A stretch of DNA of 64,000 bases from Ktedonospora formicarum (GCF_016587355.1 NZ_BNJF01000008.1:124001-188000), one strand, 5' to 3'; positions 53,989 through 63,005 are shown, counted from the stretch's first letter. The notes: generated from the letters alone by a model not told the origin. Translations and numbers: made by a program.

Positions 53989-54269
53989 AATAGCGAGGGC
54001 ATTGTTTTAGTAGCAACACAATTTGCGTGCAACGGTGGGGAACAATACATTAGAAAGGTAGGTGCTATCGAGTGCACAGATAGTTAGAAATATCTACATG
54101 CATTTACTCATGGATCATCTGACGCCAGGTTTCTCACCGGGTTGGGTTTCTGGGGAAGAAGGCAATACTTGATCTGAATAGCAGGCCTACTCTGGTTTTG
54201 CTCGCGTTTGATCGTGAATTGCAACATTGCAACCTCTGCTCTTTATTCTGCTAAAATGATCTAACAATA

Positions 54270-54286
54270 TTTGGGATCGCTCCCAT
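54270..54286. promoter_or_regulatory. LacI-type operator upstream of the transporter operon
   Basis: TGGGATCGCTCCCA at 54272-54285 inside TTTGGGATCGCTCCCAT, the same 14-bp core as the site in the LacI/GH31 intergenic region. LacI-family regulators of sugar genes bind this kind of site (TGGGAGCG core). It lies between the end of the lacI gene and the transporter operon. Confidence 0.7.
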
Positions 54287-54389
54287 AACTTTATTACGAA
54301 AGAGTGTACCCAATAAATAAGTGCTTGTCAAGCTTTTACTTGTTTTGTTCTCCTGATGGCAGAGTTTCTATTGCATTTGTGAGCCTGGG

Positions 54390-55431
54390 TTATGAAAGAG
54401 CTGAGTGGCTCTTAAAGCCACAAGATTCACGAATTATCAGTTTGGTCGGCAAAATGATATGCATCGGCTTGGGCTCTTTCTCAGTATGCTCCAATTGTTC
54501 AATAAGCATCTCGGTAGCGCGGATACCCATCTCCACACAGGGTTGGCGAATAGTCGTTAGCTCTGGGAAGATCATTGTCGTCTGCGGGAGATCGTCGAAG
54601 CCGACAATCGCCAGGCCTTCAGGCACACTTCGCCCCTCTTCGTATGCTGCCCGAATGACACCCGCGACCATCATATCATTGGAGGAAAAGAGAGCTGTAG
54701 GCGGCCTCTCAAGCCGCAAAAAAACGCTTTGTTAACACATAACCACTGGCGGTGGACCAATTGCCCTCACCAACCAGCTCCGGATCCAGCGAGATACCAG
54801 CTTCCTCCAGAGCCTCCTTATAGCCTTGATAGCGGTCGGCGCTACAGGTGTCTCTGCTCAGCCCTTTCAGCATGGCGATACGCCGGTGCCCTAGCCAGAT
54901 CAGGTGCTTAACCGCTATACGTGCGGCCTCGGCATTATCCACATCTACATACTGGAGGTCGTCTTGCCCTGGTTCATGGCCGATCCGCACGTAAGGAATG
55001 CCCGTCTCTTTGAGAAAGGCCGCGCAGGCATCATTGGCGTTGCTGCTGATTAACACAATCCCATCAAACTCACGCCCACGCAGCAGTTTAAACATGTCTT
55101 GCTCATCCATATCCTGCCGACCCATAAAGAGCAGAGAGCGATAACCCTGCTGTGTACACACCTGGCTCACTCCCTGGCCCATCAAGGCAAAAATTGGATT
55201 GCCAAAGAGGTTATAGACATTATCGGGCAAAATCAGCCCGATGCTACGCGTGCGCTGTGTGACGAGCTGACGCGCTGCTGCCTGGGGGGTGTATCCATAG
55301 GCGGCAATCACTTCCTGCACACGATTTCTTACAGCAGGCCGGACGCTCGGCTGACTATTTAGGACCCGTGACACTGTTGAACGAGATACACCAGCTAATC
55401 TGGCAATATCTTCAATCGTCAATTGCGGCAT
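54390..55431 (-). CDS. LacI-family transcriptional regulator, one frameshift
   Basis: Start at 55431 (MPQLTIEDIARLAGVSRSTV) after GAGGTCG. DNA-binding helix-turn-helix SRSTVSRVLNSQPSVRPAVR with the hinge YTPQAAARQLVTQRT, then a periplasmic-binding-like sugar domain. The frame breaks at VLTKRFFAA; removing one base of the A7 run (54718-54724, plus strand) restores VLTKRFLRLERPPTALFSSN and the rest, IVGFDDLP and a normal end. The repaired protein is 346 aa, the usual length. It lies between the sugar transporter and the divergent GH31 gene, and matching operators flank it, so it is their repressor. Confidence 0.87.
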
Positions 55432-55489
55432 TTCGACCTCTATGTTTTTTTTAAATTTCTGGCATTTACTTTTGGGCAATACATCATGT

Positions 55490-55515
55490 ACAATAGCTTT
55501 GGGATCGCTCCCAAA
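55490..55515. promoter_or_regulatory. LacI-type operator at the GH31 promoter
   Basis: TTTGGGATCGCTCCCAAA (55498-55515): perfect 7-bp arms TTTGGGA/TCCCAAA around TCGC. A -10-like TACAAT (55490-55495) lies just upstream on the plus strand, so a bound repressor would block transcription of GH31 and sit about 70 bp upstream of the divergent lacI start. Confidence 0.72.
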
Positions 55516-55677
55516 ACGACCCTATCGTGAGCTTACTCAATGGCAAGCCCATTGTCAAGAGTGCATGTTCCAAAGTAAAGAACGCCGTGTGCCAGATTTT
55601 TTTGCTTGATCCCTCGCGCCTACGGCGCACGCCCTATTAAAGAAAGCATTTCACTGCTATGGAAGGAGGAGATTCTT

Positions 55678-58077
55678 ATGGCTGACCAAGTTCCATTGCT
55701 CCCGTACAATGTGTATATGACAGAGCCGCCCCATCTTCCTGTGCGCGGGGCGGAGGACCAGGGAGGGCCTGATTTTCTTGTGCAGGCAGAGGTCAAAGAA
55801 CGGCATGCGCGAGGAGTTGTGCTACAGGGCCAGACGTGTAGCGGAGAAACCGTCACTGTTACGCTCACCCTGGTAGCCGATGGCATCGCGCGGGTGCTGC
55901 TGGAGAATGAGGAGAGCGATCCCGCGCGTATACGCCTGGCGCGCGACCTCCCTGCGGACGAATACGAGATGACGATAACGCATTCTGAGGGATACGTTTA
56001 CTTGCAAACGCCAGCGCTGCGTATAGAGGTCGCCCTTCAACCTTTTCATCTCACTTTTTGTGACGCTGACGGTCGCCTCCTACTTTCGCAGAATTACAGC
56101 GAGGTTACCGCTGTACGAATGAAGTTGACCGTGCTCCCCTTTGGCCTGAGCAAGGTGAATGGTCAGCGTGTCGCATTCCACGATACCTTTACCTCGGAGC
56201 CAGATGAGCACTTCTTTGGCTTTGGTGAGAAGTTCACTGATTTCGATAAACGCGGGCAACGCATTACGACCTGGAATATCGATTGTGGTGGGGCATTTAG
56301 CGAGCGCTCCTATAAAAATGTGCCATTTTTCGTGAGTACGCGCAAGTACGGCGTTTTCGTCGATACCACTAGCGCAGTGGATTTTGATATGGTGGCAAGC
56401 AATACAGCTACTTATAGCATCATTAGCCGGGACAGTGCGCTTGACTACTATGTGATAGCCGCACCTGATCTCAAGAGCATCGTGACGAAGTATGCCTCGC
56501 TGGTAAGTTTTCCCATTCTTCCGCCCAAGTGGTCTCTAGGTACCTGGATCTCCTCGGGCTTTCAACGTGATAGTGCGGAAGAGGTACTGCGCCGGGCCCG
56601 CCTCATCCGTGAGCACGAGATTCCCTGTGATGTCTTACACCTGGACTGCTACTGGCAACGTTTTGGCCACTGGTCTGAGCTATTATGGGATAGCGAGCTC
56701 TTCCCTGATCCCGCGGGTTTGCTGGCTGAACTGAAATCGATGGGCTTCAAGGTGTGTCTCTGGATGCATCCATATATTGGCATCGAGAGCGAGTATTTTA
56801 CCAGGGGGGATGAGAAGGGGTATTTTCTCAAGAACGCACAAGGTCAAACATATGTGGTCGATATCTGGGGTGGCTTCCACCCACCAGTTGGCATCATCGA
56901 TGTCACCAACCCCGAGGCCATCGTCTGGTTTAAAGAGCTGCTGCGCGAACCGCTTCGCGTTGGCGCCGACGTGTATAAGACGGACTTTGGCGAAGGCATT
57001 CCTAACGACGCGCTGGCTTATAGTGGCATCAAAGGCGAACAACTCCATAATCTCTACTCGCTGCTGTACAATGACATTGTCGCGCAAGTGACTGAGGAGG
57101 TTACAGGCCACACTGGATTGGTCTGGGCACGCTCCACCTTCGCAGGCGGGCAACGCCATGCAGCCCAGTGGAGTGGTGACGTCAACAGCACCTTTCCCGC
57201 CATGGCTTCGACCATACGTAGCGGACTGAGCATGGCTATGTGTGGGCACGCTTTCTGGAGCCACGATGTTGGCGGCTTCACAGGCCACCCCCCCACAGAA
57301 CTCTATGTTCGCTGGGCACAGTTTGGCCTTTTCTCGCCAATGATCCGCGCCCATGGCAATTCTACCCGCCTTCCCTGGGATTTTGGTCCGCGGGGACTGG
57401 AGCTCTTTCGCACCTACGCTCGCCTGCGTTACCGCCTGCTGCCATATCTCTATACCTATGCGTGTGTAGCCGCGCGAACCAGCCTGCCCATTATGCGACC
57501 AATGGTGCTCGAATACCCGGATGATCCCTCGACCTACACGATGGATTTGCAATATATGCTCGGCGAGGAACTGCTGGTAGCCCCTATCTACAATCTCAGC
57601 GGGGAGCGTACAGTCTATCTGCCAGAAGGCCGCTGGATTGATTACTGGACGCGCGAAATATTTGCTGGCCCGCGTACGATCCGGGTACAGACGCCGTTAG
57701 AAACCCTTCCCCTTTATGTGCGTGCTAATGCGCTCATTCCGACTACCGCCCCTGTCTCCTTCACTGCCGAGGAGCCCTGCGCGGATATCACGGTCGACGC
57801 GTACCTGCTGGAAGAAGGTACGTTTGACCTGCAGGATACAGATGGTCTGACGCGCATCAGCGCCGAGCTGGAGGGCAGCCAGTTGCGTATCAACCTCGCA
57901 GGGGCCAAACATCAGCTTGCGCTTCGCCTGCTTCCCCTGGCCAGGAACGAGCTCGTTGCCGAGGTCTTGATCAATACTACTCAATCATGCAAGGAAGCAT
58001 CGCCAGAGGAACAGCACCCACAAAATACCTGGGCGCGGGCCGAGGATGGTACTATTCTAGTAAAGCTAAGTGTCTGA
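55678..58077 (+). CDS. glycoside hydrolase family 31 (alpha-xylosidase/alpha-glucosidase)
   Basis: 799 aa from MADQVPLLPYNVYMTEPPHL after a GGAGGAG site. N-terminal beta-sandwich (to about 260, with FFGFGEKFTDFDKRGQRITT), then the (beta/alpha)8 domain. Catalytic nucleophile Asp436 in VYKTDFGEGIP and acid/base Asp501 in QWSGDVNSTF, 65 residues apart as in the E. coli xylosidase YicI. Other family landmarks: HLDCYWQRFGHWSELLWD, WSHDVGGFTGHPPTELYVRW. No signal peptide, so it acts inside the cell on an imported alpha-linked oligosaccharide, fitting the neighbouring CUT1 transporter. KTDFGE favours alpha-xylosidase-type specificity, but alpha-glucosidase is possible. Confidence 0.94.
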   Translation: MADQVPLLPYNVYMTEPPHLPVRGAEDQGGPDFLVQAEVKERHARGVVLQGQTCSGETVTVTLTLVADGIARVLLENEESDPARIRLARDLPADEYEMTITHSEGYVYLQTPALRIEVALQPFHLTFCDADGRLLLSQNYSEVTAVRMKLTVLPFGLSKVNGQRVAFHDTFTSEPDEHFFGFGEKFTDFDKRGQRITTWNIDCGGAFSERSYKNVPFFVSTRKYGVFVDTTSAVDFDMVASNTATYSIISRDSALDYYVIAAPDLKSIVTKYASLVSFPILPPKWSLGTWISSGFQRDSAEEVLRRARLIREHEIPCDVLHLDCYWQRFGHWSELLWDSELFPDPAGLLAELKSMGFKVCLWMHPYIGIESEYFTRGDEKGYFLKNAQGQTYVVDIWGGFHPPVGIIDVTNPEAIVWFKELLREPLRVGADVYKTDFGEGIPNDALAYSGIKGEQLHNLYSLLYNDIVAQVTEEVTGHTGLVWARSTFAGGQRHAAQWSGDVNSTFPAMASTIRSGLSMAMCGHAFWSHDVGGFTGHPPTELYVRWAQFGLFSPMIRAHGNSTRLPWDFGPRGLELFRTYARLRYRLLPYLYTYACVAARTSLPIMRPMVLEYPDDPSTYTMDLQYMLGEELLVAPIYNLSGERTVYLPEGRWIDYWTREIFAGPRTIRVQTPLETLPLYVRANALIPTTAPVSFTAEEPCADITVDAYLLEEGTFDLQDTDGLTRISAELEGSQLRINLAGAKHQLALRLLPLARNELVAEVLINTTQSCKEASPEEQHPQNTWARAEDGTILVKLSV

Positions 58078-58117
58078 GATCGATTCCTGAGAAACAACGA
58101 AATGAAATGAGAATTTG

Positions 58118-58481
58118 ATGCAATCATTTGCGCCTTTAAATTCACGCGCGCCCTTTATCTGGCACGGGGGAGACCTATAACACAGAGCAATGGCCACGGG
58201 CTATCTGGGACGAAGATATCCAGCTCATGCAGGAGTGCCATTTTGAGGTTGCAACATTGGGCGTATTTAGCTGGGTTTCGCTTCAGCCTGAGGAGGATCG
58301 CTTTACCTTCGAGTGGCTCGATACCATTCTGGAAAATCTGGCTGCTGCGGGACGCTTCGCCTGCCTGGCCACACCAAGTGCGGCTCAACCAGCCTGGATA
58401 TCGCAGTGCTATCCCGATGTCTTGCGCGCCGGGGAAACTGGCGTACGTTGGCATCATAGCTGGCATGCTGGCTGTACAGAT
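58118..58481 (+). pseudogene. GH42 beta-galactosidase N-terminal fragment
   Basis: Starts MQSFAPLNSRAPFIWHGGD; one extra C after GAC shifts the frame, then YNTEQWPRAIWDEDIQLMQE, VATLGVFSWVSLQPEEDRFT, FEWLDTILENLAAAGRFACL and ATPSAAQPAWISQCYPDVL, a textbook GH42 N-terminus (GGDYNPEQW). Only about 120 of some 670 residues remain; the gene ends at GGTATTGTCAACTT (58482), an element end also seen at 26148. It was probably the second glycosidase of the sugar operon, 40 bp after GH31. Confidence 0.8.
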
Positions 58482-58739
58482 GGTATTGTCAACTTGTTCG
58501 TGGGGGGGAAATATATTGATGAGCTATAACGAGGAGAGACGCTGAAGGGCAATGAGAGGTGAGGATGTCTTTGTGGTTAGGCGACCAGTTTCACCCCGGT
58601 CACTTCATTCTATTGCTGGAATCGACCCTGTAACGTGGCACGGTATTCTCGCGCATTCAAACGATGACGTTGCGGTTGGAAATGCCCCGAGATGGGACCA
58701 AACGCGGAAAGAAGGCGTTGCACCTTTTTGGCTGATTTG

Positions 58740-58928
58740 AATTTGCGCATTTTCTCCTCGCGAAGTCGGGTGGGTTGATGCGAGTTCTCAGCTCGATTGT
58801 TCAGGCCTTTGTGCTAACGGTGCTCACCCCCAGGCAGGATTTCGCGTTTCGCCGCCCCATAACTCTTCAGCTTATCAGTAATGATGACCTGCGGAACGTA
58901 TTGGAGCCCTTTGAGCAGCTTGCGAAAA
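58740..58928 (-). pseudogene. IS6 transposase fragment
   Basis: Minus-strand match to the middle of an IS6 transposase (reading LLKGLQYVPQVIITDKL-like, then HRQHKGLNNRAENSHQPT-like words in shifting frames). It is cut at 58929 by the 594-bp IS6-derived element. The region 58496-58740 has no recognisable gene. Confidence 0.5.
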
Positions 58929-59522
58929 GGTATTGTCAAGTTGATGAAGCGACACACAAAAGCTCTTTTTCATGAGAGAATGCCCTCATGAAAAAGAGCG
59001 TCTCATCTTCACCCTACAAAGGGTATCGCTTTCCACATGCGGGTCCAGAGTCGACGCAACACACAAGCTGCCAAGAGGTTCTTTCGCAAGCTCTTAAAGG
59101 GGCTCAAGTATGCGCCTCACGTCATTATCACTGACAAGCTTGCCGGCTCTGTTGCAGCTAAGAAGGAAATCCTGCCCAGCGTCGAGCATCGACAACACAA
59201 AGGCCTCAACAATCGAGCTGAGAATTCGCATCAGCCCACCAGACAACGAGAACGAACCATGCGACGTTTCACATCTCCTGGTCACGCTCAGCGCCTCCTC
59301 TCGGCCTTTGGGCCCCATTTCCGATCATTTCCGACCCCGAAGGCATCATCTCACGCCTCAGAGTATCGTGCGCTTCTACAGGAACGATTTGAGATCTGGA
59401 AGGAGGTTACCACCGAAAAATCAGCTGCATAATGGGCCTTTTCTCCAGTTCCCTCCTCTCGTTCTCTCAGCAAGCGTTTTCTCGCTACTTCTCGCTTCTT
59501 CAAACATTAACTTGACAATACC
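58929..59522 (+). mobile_element. 594-bp IS6-derived element with terminal repeats, copy 2
   Basis: Ends GGTATTGTCAAGTTGATGAA and its inverted partner TTAACTTGACAATACC. The plus strand codes for VQSRRNTQAAKRFFRKLLKG, HVIITDKLAGSVAAKKEILP and onward to SEYRALLQERFEIWKEV (59037-59432), the same partial transposase as copy 1 at 24797, in opposite orientation, with a compensated frameshift near the end. An internal hairpin CTCTTTTTCATGAG...CTCATGAAAAAGAG follows the left end. It interrupts an older IS6 fragment. Confidence 0.65.
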
Positions 59523-59579
59523 TCTTGATCCCCTTTTTTATCATTCGGAGCCAATTGATACCCTTTTCATTTATCAACA

Positions 59580-59775
59580 ACAAATGGTTCCTGAAACGCC
59601 GGATGAGCCACTAAGAGTCCCCGCTCTTGCATCATTTCCTCCAGGTCGCGGTCGCTTAAAGCATATCTGAGACACCAGAGCGCGCAGAGCACAATGATCT
59701 CTAAGAGAGCTGGAAGGAAGATTTTTGAATGGAGAATTGTTTTTCTTCAAAGACATATTCAGAGAGGTTGACTTA
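59580..59775 (-). pseudogene. IS6 transposase N-terminal fragment
   Basis: Minus strand reads LEIIVLCALWCLRYALSDRD then LEEMMQERGLLV, the conserved start of IS6 transposases (HFEAEIILLCVRWYLRYSLSYRDLEEMM in relatives), with frame damage before it. A few stop codons follow. No catalytic domain remains. Confidence 0.55.
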
Positions 59776-59873
59776 TTCATGTGCCAATGGTCACACTTGC
59801 AAGAGCTATGGATTAAGACCAGATCAAGTGGCTGTCGAAAGTGGAGGGAGGGTAGGTATCATCCATCGGAAGG

Positions 59874-59940
59874 ATGTATACGGCCAAGTTTAAAGCCAAC
59901 GTGGTAAGGGAGGTATTGAGAGAGGAGCAACGCGGATAAT
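59874..59940 (+). pseudogene. IS3 OrfA-like N-terminal fragment
   Basis: MYTAKFKANVVREVLREEQR then a stop. YTAKFKAQVVLEVLREE is the opening of the IS3 OrfA helix-turn-helix protein. About 21 codons only. Confidence 0.45.
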
Positions 59941-60005
59941 ATACGTTTCTCGTGATTAAACAGCAATAATGTTTCGTTCGCTTTCTGAATTGAAGGGTAT
60001 AAATA

Positions 60006-60893
60006 ATGCTACAGATGGATAGTCAGCAACAACGAGCTCTTTCTTCACCTCTGACGGGAGTACTGCATTCCAGTAAATCGCTTGGCTGGAGCGGAATAGT
60101 GGTAGAGCAGAGCTATCACGCTGCTGGAGAATATGTCTACTCCCCATTACCCCTGCATATGATTTGTTTACATCAGGATCGTTCTATCCCTCTCGAACAA
60201 GTTCGGGACGGGCACTTTTTAAATGATATTATAGATCGCGGACAGATACAAATCATTCCTGCTGGGGCAGAAAGCACCTGGCGTCAACAAAGTGGAATCT
60301 CTCATATGCAGGTGCTTCTCACTTCGGAGTTCTTGCAGCAAGTCGCTGAAGCCTCCAATCAACCTCATGTCGAACTTCTTCATTATTTCAATGTAAAGGA
60401 TCTTCGTATTGAATCTATCAGTTTGGCGCTGCTGACAGAACTGCTTGAGGGTGGAACGACAGGGCGCCTCTACGTAGAGGGTTTGACAACGGCTTTAGCA
60501 GCTCACCTTGTTCATACCTATACTGGCACTTCCCATCTTCTTCCCAGAAAAACAAAAGGACTGCCTCCCTCTTTCTTCCAGAGAGTTACATCCTTGATTG
60601 AAGATCGCCTTACTGAGAATCTGAGCCTTGCCGACCTTGCCTCTGAAGTGGATCTGAGTCCATCGCACTTTGCAAGCCTTTTTCGAGAGACAACCGGTTT
60701 TACTCCACACCACTATGTTTTGCAACGCCGCTTAGAACGTGCATGCTCTTTGCTCAAAACGACCAGACATTCGATCGGTGAGATTGCTGCTGCGGTGGGC
60801 TTTTATGATCAAAGCCACCTGACCCGGCAAATGCGGCGCTTCATGGGCATCACCCCAACCTCTCTCCGGCATTCGCATGTTGACACAAATTGA
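60006..60893 (+). CDS. AraC-family transcriptional regulator
   Basis: 295 aa (an ATG 9 nt downstream is an alternative start). The first 190 residues form a cupin-like sensing domain; the C-terminal pair of helix-turn-helices is clear: LIEDRLTENLSLADLASEVD, LSPSHFASLFRETTGFTPHH, then IGEIAAAVGFYDQSHLTRQM and RRFMGITPTSLR. Likely activator or repressor of the nearby SnoaL-like gene or its lost neighbours, which point the same way. A GC-rich hairpin follows at 60895-60919. Confidence 0.92.
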   Translation: MLQMDSQQQRALSSPLTGVLHSSKSLGWSGIVVEQSYHAAGEYVYSPLPLHMICLHQDRSIPLEQVRDGHFLNDIIDRGQIQIIPAGAESTWRQQSGISHMQVLLTSEFLQQVAEASNQPHVELLHYFNVKDLRIESISLALLTELLEGGTTGRLYVEGLTTALAAHLVHTYTGTSHLLPRKTKGLPPSFFQRVTSLIEDRLTENLSLADLASEVDLSPSHFASLFRETTGFTPHHYVLQRRLERACSLLKTTRHSIGEIAAAVGFYDQSHLTRQMRRFMGITPTSLRHSHVDTN

Positions 60894-60894
60894 T

Positions 60895-60919
60895 GCCCCA
60901 GGACTTGATCCCCTGGGGC
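60895..60919 (+). terminator. 8-bp GC-rich hairpin after the AraC gene
   Basis: GCCCCAGG (60895-60902) and CCTGGGGC (60912-60919) pair perfectly around 9 nt, beginning 2 nt after the stop codon. No strong T-tract follows, so a terminator is probable but not certain. Confidence 0.5.
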
Positions 60920-60959
60920 TACATGTTCTCCCCCATGTGAAAAATCCTCTCGCTCATGT

Positions 60960-61034
60960 GAGATTGCCGTCGCCATGGGATTATCTGATCAATGTCACCT
61001 GGTCTGTTCGATGCGACGGTTGATGAGTGTGTGA
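60960..61034 (+). pseudogene. AraC C-terminal remnant
   Basis: Reads EIAVAMGLSDQCHLVCSMRR LMSV in the same pattern as the end of the intact gene just upstream (EIAAAVGFYDQSHLTRQMRR FMG). It is a decayed copy of the second helix-turn-helix, left by a partial duplication or by loss of a second AraC gene. The rest of 61035-61401 has no gene that I can support. Confidence 0.5.
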
Positions 61035-61401
61035 TACCGAGATCCTTGCGCGGCCATTGGGGGTGCTTGCCTCAAAGATCGGGGAATTTTCCAAAAAATC
61101 AGCAGATTGTCCAAGATTTGTCTCTTCAATTTCCAGTACACTGTGTGTACATCTTTTTATTGTCCAACAGGCCGTGCTGCCCTACCTGCGCGAGCAGGGA
61201 AGCGGCCACCTTTTGCAAGTGTCGTCGATGAAAGTGTTGCGATGTCTGGTGACTTCGCATATGTTGCTCAGCATATTGCAAAACAGAAGCATCCGCGCAC
61301 AGTAGCATAGGATAGAGGTGAGTAGCTTCTCGGCATCCAACCGCACCTATCGAACTGCGCAAGACCGCTTTTTCTGTTTCACCCTATGATGGAGAAGTAC
61401 T

Positions 61402-62247
61402 ATGACCAAAGCTACTGATAACAAAGCTCTCGTTCTTGAGGCTTTCAACACGCTCTTCAATAAACGTGATTATAAGGCTGCCGAGAAATTCTGGTCGCCG
61501 CGCTACATTCAGCATAGCGCACATATCGCCCCCGGAAGAGAAGGCTTGTTTAATCTTGTCAGGTCGAATCCTGCTGAATTGCATTACGAAAACGCGCTTA
61601 TTGTGGCCGAAGGAGAGTATGTTTTCCTTCATGGTCGCTTTACCGGCAACGGGCAGCCAAGAGCCTGGATTGCCGCCGACATTGTGAGGATTGCCGACGG
61701 TGTTCTCGCTGAACATTGGGATGTGCTGCAGGACGAAGTTACGAAGGAAGAGTCGAAGAGCGGGCTGCCGATGTTTGGCACTTCCTTCGCTGAACCGGCA
61801 CGTCAGGCTGCGCCAGCTACGGCCGCCTCACAATTGACGGTAGAACAGGCACGAGCGATCGTGGCCCCGTTGTATGACGCGCTGAACCAACCTGCCAAGA
61901 AGGACGTAAATGCCTTGCTGGCCAAAGCCGCCAATCCTGATTACAAATCATTTCATACAAATGAAGACGGGCTTACACGCGACCAACTGGCCGACGTATT
62001 TAAGAACATGGGTTCAGTTATCCCTGATTTGCACTGGACAATTAAGGATATTCAGACGCTCGGCGATCAAATCATAGTACGAGGTGAAGCTACCGGCACA
62101 CCCATAGGCGAGTTTTGGGGAGCAAAGCCGACCGGCAAGAGCTTTAAGACAATGGCGATTGATATATTCACGGTGAAAAATGGTAAACTGGCATCTGCTT
62201 ATCATATTGAGAACTGGATGACAGCCTTGCAGCAGCTCAACAAGTAG
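61402..62247 (+). CDS. double SnoaL-like (NTF2-fold) protein
   Basis: 281 aa made of two NTF2-like halves. The first (1-125) reads LVLEAFNTLFNKRDYKAAEK, FWSPRYIQHSAHIAPGREGL and DIVRIADGVLAEHWDVLQDE, the SnoaL-like pattern with an AEHWDV strand. The second (about 145-278) reads YDALNQPAKKDVNALLAKAA, MGSVIPDLHWTIKDIQTLGD, IVRGEATGTPIGEFWG, FTVKNGKLASAYHIENWM, as in SnoaL/ester-cyclase proteins. Such proteins bind small hydrophobic ligands and some are cyclases. No signal peptide. The fusion of two domains is the notable point; function unknown. Confidence 0.82.
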   Translation: MTKATDNKALVLEAFNTLFNKRDYKAAEKFWSPRYIQHSAHIAPGREGLFNLVRSNPAELHYENALIVAEGEYVFLHGRFTGNGQPRAWIAADIVRIADGVLAEHWDVLQDEVTKEESKSGLPMFGTSFAEPARQAAPATAASQLTVEQARAIVAPLYDALNQPAKKDVNALLAKAANPDYKSFHTNEDGLTRDQLADVFKNMGSVIPDLHWTIKDIQTLGDQIIVRGEATGTPIGEFWGAKPTGKSFKTMAIDIFTVKNGKLASAYHIENWMTALQQLNK

Positions 62248-62261
62248 GGGTAGGAGGATCT

Positions 62262-62426
62262 ATGTCTAAAACCATGGACAAAACTGCCCCTGCGCAGTCG
62301 AATACACACAAAACCGCTCCCACTCAATATGTTAGATATCCGCTTCGCTTACCGGCGTTTTGCGCATCGCGGAGGGGTTCCATTATTGATGCTCAATTAC
62401 CTCTCAACGAATATGGAGGTAGTTCC
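62262..62426 (+). pseudogene. alpha/beta hydrolase N-terminal fragment
   Basis: Starts MSKTMDKTAPAQSNTHKTAP TQYV, 15 bp after the SnoaL-like stop, so it was probably co-transcribed. After a one-base shift it continues DIRFAYRRFAHRGGVPLLML NYLSTNMEV, the front of an alpha/beta hydrolase (RFAYRRFG...GVPLLxLNxF). It stops at a long inverted repeat at 62427. The catalytic residues are lost. Confidence 0.6.
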
Positions 62427-62478
62427 CCGCTAATTGGTAGTTGAGCATAAGCCCCCTTGCTCAACTACCAATTAGCGG
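62427..62478. repeat. perfect 21-bp inverted repeat
   Basis: Arms 62427-62447 and 62458-62478 match perfectly over 21 bp with a 10-nt loop. It lies exactly where the hydrolase fragment loses similarity, so it may mark an insertion or rearrangement end rather than a terminator. Its sequence is unrelated to the 21-bp hairpin at 42144. Confidence 0.6.
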
Positions 62479-62596
62479 CCGAAGACGAGTTGACTCGGCT
62501 GCTGGAGCAGTTGGTTGAGCTTGTTTAAAGCGTTGTTCCAGACCTACGCCGAAAGGTAGAGGAAGAGATTCGTCAGCTTGAAATAAGGCTCCAGTA

Positions 62597-62870
62597 TCTC
62601 AGCAGTCGCGTGGGTTGATGCGAATTTTCCGCTCGATTGTTCAATCGCTTGTGCTGTCGATGTTCCACTCCGGGCAGGATTTCGCGTTTCGCTGCCCATA
62701 ACTTCTGAGCTTATCGGTAATAATCACTCGTGGGACGTATTGCAGTCCTTTGAGGAGCTTGCGGAAAAACCGCTTGGCGGCCTTTGTGTTGCGTCGGCTT
62801 TGCGACCCGCATGTCGAGCACGTTGCCATCTTGATCCACAGCTCGCCAAAGGAAATGCAGGGAGTATGGC
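62597..62870 (-). pseudogene. IS6 transposase fragment
   Basis: Minus strand reads PYSLHFLWRAVDQDGNVLDM, QSRRNTKAAKRFFRKLLKGL, QYVPRVIITDKLRSYG, then one missing base in a G run shifts to KREILPGVEHRQHKRLNNRA and ENSHQPTR. This is the DDE core with the second catalytic Asp (ITDKL) of an IS6 transposase. It has lost both ends. Confidence 0.65.
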
Positions 62871-62875
62871 GCTTT

Positions 62876-62920
62876 TTTTGCTTTGCGTTGTAATCTGTTT
62901 TATTACAACACAAAGCAAAA
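62876..62920. promoter_or_regulatory. 19-bp inverted repeat upstream of an MFS gene
   Basis: Arms 62876-62894 and 62902-62920 pair with a single mismatch around a 7-nt loop; the core is GTTGTAAT-CTGTTTT-ATTACAAC. It lies 85 bp before the MFS start. The TTGTAAT/ATTACAA half-sites match those at 18657-18690 upstream of another MFS gene. Confidence 0.5.
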
Positions 62921-63005
62921 CTTCCCAGCAGTGCTGGGGCATTTTTTCTTTTGCTTATGGATGTAATAAACATTGTTTCAATGAAGAAAGAAGGAGTTCT
63001 TTCCA

